Shown here piece by piece: positions 59,599-64,000 of a stretch of DNA of 64,000 nucleotides. The translations under genes and the position numbers were made by a program. The notes under the pieces were generated by a model, which saw nothing but the letters and a program-made list of their open reading frames with translations, ran no database searches and was not told where the DNA came from. Source of the stretch: Taibaiella koreensis (GTDB lineage: Bacteria; Bacteroidota; Bacteroidia; Chitinophagales; Chitinophagaceae); NCBI RefSeq assembly GCF_003545715.1, contig NZ_QVNU01000004.1:248001-312000 (forward strand), given 5' to 3'. Every line of letters starts with the position of its first letter. Position 1 is the first letter of the stretch.

Positions 59599-61866
59599 AT
59601 GGCAAAAATATACCCCGCAAGGCTTATAGCCTTTGCAGCAGCCCTTCTTTTGCCCTTTGGCCTGCTGGCCCACACCGGCAGCATACGAGGCAAGATCACC
59701 GATGGCAAGACCGGTAAGGCCCTGGACGGGGCCAATATTTATGTGTTGCAAAGCAATAGCAGCGCCGTAACGAATGCCTTCGGCCAATTTCTGCTGCGCA
59801 ATATAGAACCCGGTCCGCACACCGTCGTCATTAGTCACCTGGGCTTTGAAACGGTAGAAAAGGAAGTCAATGTAGAAGAGGGTGTGTCGGCCGATATCGT
59901 CGCTACCCTGCTTGCTTCCGGCATCAAGCTCAACGAAGTTATGATCAATGCTGCGAAGGCGCAGCCTTTCAGCACGATAAGCGACATAGACCTCAAATTG
60001 CGGCCGCTCAATACTTCCCAGGACTTTATGCGCCTGGTACCGGGACTCTTCACGGCACAGCACCAGGGTGGCGGTAAAGCAGAACAGATGTTTCTCAGGG
60101 GATTTGATATTGATCATGGTACCGATATCAACGTTACCGTTGACGATGTGCCCGTCAACATGGTGTCCCATGCTCATGGCCAGGGATATGCCGATCTGCA
60201 CTTCCTCATTCCCGAGCTGGTGCAACGGATCGATTTCGGCAAAGGGCCTTACCAGCTGGATAAAGGTAATTTTACGACTGCAGGATTTGCCGCTTTTAAG
60301 ACTTACGATGATCTTGAAAACAGTTTTGTAAAGCTGGAAGGCGGCCTGTATGGCTATTTTCGTACCGCTGCAGCCATCAACCTGCTCAACAGCAGCCAGG
60401 GCGAGGGTAAAAGCAGCGCTTACCTTGCGGGGGAGTATAGCTATAACCGGGGTTACTTCGATGCACCGCAGCATTTCAACCGGATCAACCTTACAGGAAA
60501 ATATACAACACAATTGTCGGCCGACAAGCAGCTCAGTATTACGTTATCTGCTTTCCGCAGTCGTTGGGATGCTTCAGGACAGATACCGGAACGGGCCGTG
60601 GCAGAAGGGATCATCGGCCGCTTTGGCGAACTGGATGGCGAGGGTGGCAATACCAGCCGCTATCACGTCAATATCCAATACCTGCAATCGATCAGCGATC
60701 ACAGCCTGTTCAAAAGCAATGCCTATGCCGGCTACTATGATTTTGACCTGCTTTCCGACTTTACCTTTTTCCTGAACGATCCCGTAAATGGCGACCGGAT
60801 ACGGCAAAAGGAAAAACGCCTGTTCACCGGCTACAATGCCAAATATGTAATCGATTATCGTGTAGGCTCCTTTAAAACCACTACAGAAGCGGGTTTAGGC
60901 TTCCGGTATGATCATACAAACAATTCAGAGCTAAGCCATATGCTGAACCAGGATATTGTACTGCAACGACTGGCTTTTGGTGATATTGACGAAACGAACC
61001 TCTATGGCTACGCCGGCCAGACACTTTACCTGCTGCCACAACTGGTGTTGAATGCCGGTATGCGATTCGATTACTTTATTAACGGGTACAATAACAAGCT
61101 ACCATCGGAACCATCGCGCAGCACCTATACTACCCATGGGCTCAGCCCCAAGGCCGGCCTGTACTATAACTTCAGTAACCGGGGCCGGCTCTACTTCAAT
61201 TACGGCACGGGCTTTCACAGTAATGATACACGGGTAGTGGTCGCACAGGCAGGAAAAGAGGTACTGCCTATGGCACATTCCTTCGACCTGGGTACGGTCA
61301 TCAAACCTATACCCAAGCTATTGCTTTCCGGGGCCCTGTGGATGCTCGACCTGCAGCAGGAATTTGTATACGTGGGTGATGAGGCCATCGTGGAACCCAG
61401 TGGCAGAACGCGCAGGCTGGGAGTAGACTTTTCTTTACGTTATGAGCTATTGAAATATTTATTTGCCGACGTGGACTTTAATTATGCGCATGCCCGCGCC
61501 AGGGATGCCGCCGAAGGGGACAATTACATTCCGCTTGCAGCCAGGATCACCTCGACCGGCGGGCTCACCTTCAGGAAAGACCATTGGGGCGCCAGCCTGC
61601 GTTACCGCCACCTCGGTAGCCGTCCGGCAAATGAAGATAATACCGTAGTCGCAAAAGGATATACGGTATTCGATGCCGCAATCAACTACACTTTGCGATC
61701 TTTTGAGTTTGGCATACAGGCGCAGAATATTTTCAATACGGAATGGAATGAGGCGCAATTTGACACCGAATCCCGGTTAAGAAACGAAACGATGCCGGTA
61801 TCGGAGATACATTTTACACCAGGTACACCTTTTTTCCTGAAGTTGACGGCTACATATAAATTTTGA
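59599..61866 (+). CDS. TonB-dependent receptor
   Basis: A 755-residue outer-membrane receptor. Signal peptide with FAAALLLPFGLLAHTGS; carboxypeptidase-regulatory-like domain (GSIRGKITDGKTGKALDGA, about residues 28-110); plug (DFMRLVPGLFTAQHQGGG; FLRGFDIDHGTDINV); barrel ending in TATYKF. His-rich plug segments such as MVSHAHGQGYADL could bind a metal (inference). Last gene of the DUF4331-TPR-HupE-TonB run; a metal or metal-complex substrate would fit its HupE partner. Confidence 0.92.
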   Translation: MAKIYPARLIAFAAALLLPFGLLAHTGSIRGKITDGKTGKALDGANIYVLQSNSSAVTNAFGQFLLRNIEPGPHTVVISHLGFETVEKEVNVEEGVSADIVATLLASGIKLNEVMINAAKAQPFSTISDIDLKLRPLNTSQDFMRLVPGLFTAQHQGGGKAEQMFLRGFDIDHGTDINVTVDDVPVNMVSHAHGQGYADLHFLIPELVQRIDFGKGPYQLDKGNFTTAGFAAFKTYDDLENSFVKLEGGLYGYFRTAAAINLLNSSQGEGKSSAYLAGEYSYNRGYFDAPQHFNRINLTGKYTTQLSADKQLSITLSAFRSRWDASGQIPERAVAEGIIGRFGELDGEGGNTSRYHVNIQYLQSISDHSLFKSNAYAGYYDFDLLSDFTFFLNDPVNGDRIRQKEKRLFTGYNAKYVIDYRVGSFKTTTEAGLGFRYDHTNNSELSHMLNQDIVLQRLAFGDIDETNLYGYAGQTLYLLPQLVLNAGMRFDYFINGYNNKLPSEPSRSTYTTHGLSPKAGLYYNFSNRGRLYFNYGTGFHSNDTRVVVAQAGKEVLPMAHSFDLGTVIKPIPKLLLSGALWMLDLQQEFVYVGDEAIVEPSGRTRRLGVDFSLRYELLKYLFADVDFNYAHARARDAAEGDNYIPLAARITSTGGLTFRKDHWGASLRYRHLGSRPANEDNTVVAKGYTVFDAAINYTLRSFEFGIQAQNIFNTEWNEAQFDTESRLRNETMPVSEIHFTPGTPFFLKLTATYKF

Positions 61867-61971
61867 TAAGCTTAATTACTCCCTTATTGCCTGCCGGCAG
61901 TATCCTGGGACAAGCGTCAAACACTGCCATCGCCGGCGGCTATAATTGTCAGGTAATTTGCTACAACAGGT

Positions 61972-61979
61972 TAACTTTG
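61972..61979 (+). promoter_or_regulatory. -7 promoter element of alpha/beta hydrolase gene
   Basis: TAACTTTG followed by CC matches TAnnTTTG, 28 nt before the ATG at 62008. Confidence 0.55.
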
Positions 61980-62007
61980 CCCTCGATTGTATACCAAAAA
62001 ACAAACG

Positions 62008-62823
62008 ATGGCCAACTGGCACGCAGGCGTCTGCGAAACAAACGGAATTAATATACACTATACGCGAACCGGCGGCGATAAGCCACCCTTGATCCTGCTA
62101 CACGGATTAATGACGAACGGCCTGTGCTGGACCGGTTTGGCCCGCACTTTGGAGCAGGAATATGACGTGATTATGCCCGATGCCAGGGGACATGGGCTAT
62201 CGGATGTCCCTGACTACGGCTACCGGTACGATGATCATGCCAATGATATTGCCGGTCTCATCCATACTTTAAAGCTTCAAACGCCGCTCCTGCTAGGGCA
62301 TTCCATGGGCGGTATGACGGCCGCAGTAGTAGCCAGCCTTAAGCCCAACCTGCTCCGCGGGCTCGTCTTAGCCGATCCAAGCTTCCTGAGTCCCGGTTGG
62401 CAACGCGAAGTACGTGACAGCGATATTGCCACGCAGCACCGGGTAATGCTCGGTAAATCGTTTGAAGAAGTGCTCGCCGATGCATGCAGCCGGCATCCTG
62501 GTCGTTCGCCGGAAAACCATGAATTGTTTAGCCGCGCACGGCTGCAAACCAGTATGGCCGCCTTTGATGTGCTCACCCCACCCAACCCCGACTATAGCGC
62601 GATAGTAAGCCAGATCGACATACCTTGTCTGCTTCTCTTTGGCGACAAGGGCGTCGTTTCTGTTACGGTCGCTGAGGCCTTACAAAGCCTTTGTATAAGC
62701 CTTGAATGGGAACAGATCCGGGATGCTGGTCATAGCCTTCATATGGACCAGCCGGAACGCTTTGCTATGGCTGTGCAAACATTCCTGGGACGATTGCATA
62801 CCCAACGGAAAGCCATTCAGTAA
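62008..62823 (+). CDS. Alpha/beta-fold hydrolase
   Basis: A 271-residue soluble alpha/beta hydrolase: oxyanion HGLMTNGLCW, nucleophile elbow GHSMGG and catalytic His in DAGHSLHMDQPERF. The pattern PDARGHGLSDVPDYGYRYDD is typical of the haloalkane dehalogenase/epoxide hydrolase-like clan; the substrate is unknown. ATG 62008 is chosen since it follows a good -7 element; the in-frame TTG at 61987 is unlikely. Confidence 0.93.
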   Translation: MANWHAGVCETNGINIHYTRTGGDKPPLILLHGLMTNGLCWTGLARTLEQEYDVIMPDARGHGLSDVPDYGYRYDDHANDIAGLIHTLKLQTPLLLGHSMGGMTAAVVASLKPNLLRGLVLADPSFLSPGWQREVRDSDIATQHRVMLGKSFEEVLADACSRHPGRSPENHELFSRARLQTSMAAFDVLTPPNPDYSAIVSQIDIPCLLLFGDKGVVSVTVAEALQSLCISLEWEQIRDAGHSLHMDQPERFAMAVQTFLGRLHTQRKAIQ

Positions 62824-62958
62824 AAGCAGTAACGATCCGTAGTTTTACCCTAAGCGATCTGGTATTCCTACCGGTTTTATCAAGCTGCCTGTTGCGGAAA
62901 GAAATCTTTCTCTATTTTGCACTGCGAAGCGAAACCAAAATCCCTCAACATGCTTTTT

Positions 62959-63990
62959 ATGAAGAAATGGCTATGCCTGTTACCGGTCACTTTGTATGGC
63001 AGCTTTTTATGGGCGCAGACCAGTTTTAAATTTGAGCTCATCGAACAAAAGGAATTCAGCGAATATGTGGATGCCGCCTGCAAGGAGAAATTTGGCGGCA
63101 TTTCTGCCATTGAGATGATACCGGATGCGGTGGCTCCGGGCAATCCGGAGCATAAAGCCGGTCGACAGTCTTCACTGTATCTCGTTTCCGACCATTATCC
63201 CAACAGGAGAAGTGCCGGCGTAACCCAGTATAGCTATAGCTTCCGTATAGATGCGGCAGACAAGGTATACGAGCCATCAGTTTTCTTCGGGCAGAACAGT
63301 GTTGAATCGGTACGTTATAACGAACAATCGGGCAAGCTGTTTTACAGCTATGAAGGAGACGATAACACAGGCATCGGCTATATCGAATCAGGGAAAGGCC
63401 ATATCCTGTTTGAAGAGCCTATTCCATCAGACAACCGGGGCATCGAAGGCATTACCTTTACCAGCGATAATCGCTTGTGGGCCGTTTGTGAATCGGGCGA
63501 TCAGCAATCCTGCGGGTATACGGTACCCTTTTACTGTTTTCCACCCGACAGCAGCACCAATGGTGCTTACGATATCAAGGCCAGGACCGAATACCAGTAC
63601 CCTTTCGACAAATGCAGCTGCCTGGATGCCGGCTGTGGTTTTAATGGCAGCATCGGGAATGGCATATCCGAAATACTGGCGCTACAAGGCAGGAAAGATA
63701 AGATCCTGGTATTGGAACGCTGCTTTGAGGGGAAGGCCGCTCATGTGCGGCTGTTTCTCGCGACAGTAACGGCCGGTAGCCGTATTTTAACCAAGCAGCT
63801 TGTGTTTGACTTCAACGACAATGCCACTTTCAGCGCAAAAGACAAAGCCTTTACCCCAGACAATCTGGAGGGAATGGCATGGGGTTCGGCTGAGAACGGC
63901 AATCCTGTCTTGTACCTCGTAAGCGATAACAACTTCAATCCTTCCCGTCAGCGTAACCAGATCGTCAAATTGAGGATGATCGCCCAATAA
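62959..63990 (+). CDS. Exported esterase-like phytase-family protein
   Basis: A 343-residue exported protein with signal peptide MKKWLCLLPVTLYGSFLWAQ. The body matches the esterase-like activity of phytase family, with blocks SVESVRYNEQSGKLFYSYEG, GIEGITFTSDNRLWAVCESG and DNLEGMAWG. Fold is probably a beta propeller. Cysteines (CSCLDAGCGFNG) suggest a disulfide loop. ATG 62950, three codons upstream, is an alternative start. It ends 10 nt before the end of the window. Confidence 0.85.
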   Translation: MKKWLCLLPVTLYGSFLWAQTSFKFELIEQKEFSEYVDAACKEKFGGISAIEMIPDAVAPGNPEHKAGRQSSLYLVSDHYPNRRSAGVTQYSYSFRIDAADKVYEPSVFFGQNSVESVRYNEQSGKLFYSYEGDDNTGIGYIESGKGHILFEEPIPSDNRGIEGITFTSDNRLWAVCESGDQQSCGYTVPFYCFPPDSSTNGAYDIKARTEYQYPFDKCSCLDAGCGFNGSIGNGISEILALQGRKDKILVLERCFEGKAAHVRLFLATVTAGSRILTKQLVFDFNDNATFSAKDKAFTPDNLEGMAWGSAENGNPVLYLVSDNNFNPSRQRNQIVKLRMIAQ

Positions 63991-64000
63991 TGCTTGTGTC

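Noticed and set aside
59527-60513. 328-residue minus-strand ORF opposite the TonB receptor
   Set aside because: It covers the plug domain of a clear receptor and the end of hupE; antisense shadow.

Overview
The window looks like a chromosome segment of a Bacteroidota bacterium, most likely family Chitinophagaceae or a close relative (inference). Supporting signs are TAnnTTTG-type -7 promoter elements in front of many genes, a GldB-like gliding lipoprotein, a type IX secretion (T9SS) C-terminal sorting domain, TonB-dependent receptors with N-terminal carboxypeptidase-regulatory-like domains, a DUF3078 protein, an ABC-permease/M1-peptidase fusion, and short double-glycine-leader peptide precursors of the Bacteroidota type. 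No rRNA, tRNA, IS element, prophage or CRISPR array was found by reading.

Layout. 0-14.4 kb is mostly core genes: tyrS (5' end missing), NAD(P)HX repair, an outer-membrane protein, a siderophore receptor with a PepSY membrane partner, a GNAT-like protein, a TPR protein, and a small fatty-acid/polyketide-like set (ACP, ketosynthase, YpdA-like flavoprotein, degenerate ketosynthase). 14.7-34.2 kb is an accessory, visibly more AT-rich block packed with regulators (five AraC-type and two Crp-type) and small redox or detoxification enzymes: three SDRs, two paralogous alpha/beta hydrolases, pirin, amidohydrolase, YceI, isochorismatase, a porin and an F420-type reductase. 34.4-38.3 kb holds a di-haem peroxidase, a thioredoxin-like protein, GldB and DUF3078. 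38.4-38.9 kb holds two tandem RiPP-like precursors. 39-47.3 kb is mixed housekeeping (RibD-like reductase, AraC, SRPBCC, ScpA, glycosyltransferase, YchF). 47.8-52.4 kb is an ABC ATPase followed by a permease-aminopeptidase fusion. A third RiPP-like precursor lies at 52.7-52.9 kb. 53.6-61.9 kb is a co-directional run of two DUF4331 proteins, a TPR lipoprotein, a HupE/UreJ permease and a TonB receptor. Two more secreted or hydrolytic proteins end the window.

Most notable. (1) Three precursor peptides at two loci share one leader register with GG at residues 31-32, and no modification enzyme is encoded nearby. (2) Both alpha/beta-hydrolase paralogues are preceded by an almost identical 28-nt block containing GGGAA cores 21 bp apart, at the same distance from a weak -7 element; a 17-nt repeat, also 21 bp apart, sits in the siderophore-receptor promoter. 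These look like AraC-type operators. (3) The DUF4331-TPR-HupE-TonB run looks like an uncharacterised surface uptake system, possibly for a metal. (4) Several intergenic regions carry repeat tracts: heptamers, TTGCCAACTGC motifs and a 36/40-nt array.

Starts were moved inward from the longest ORF where a signal peptide, domain boundary or promoter position argued for it; each case is stated. All family calls are from reading motifs, without database searches.
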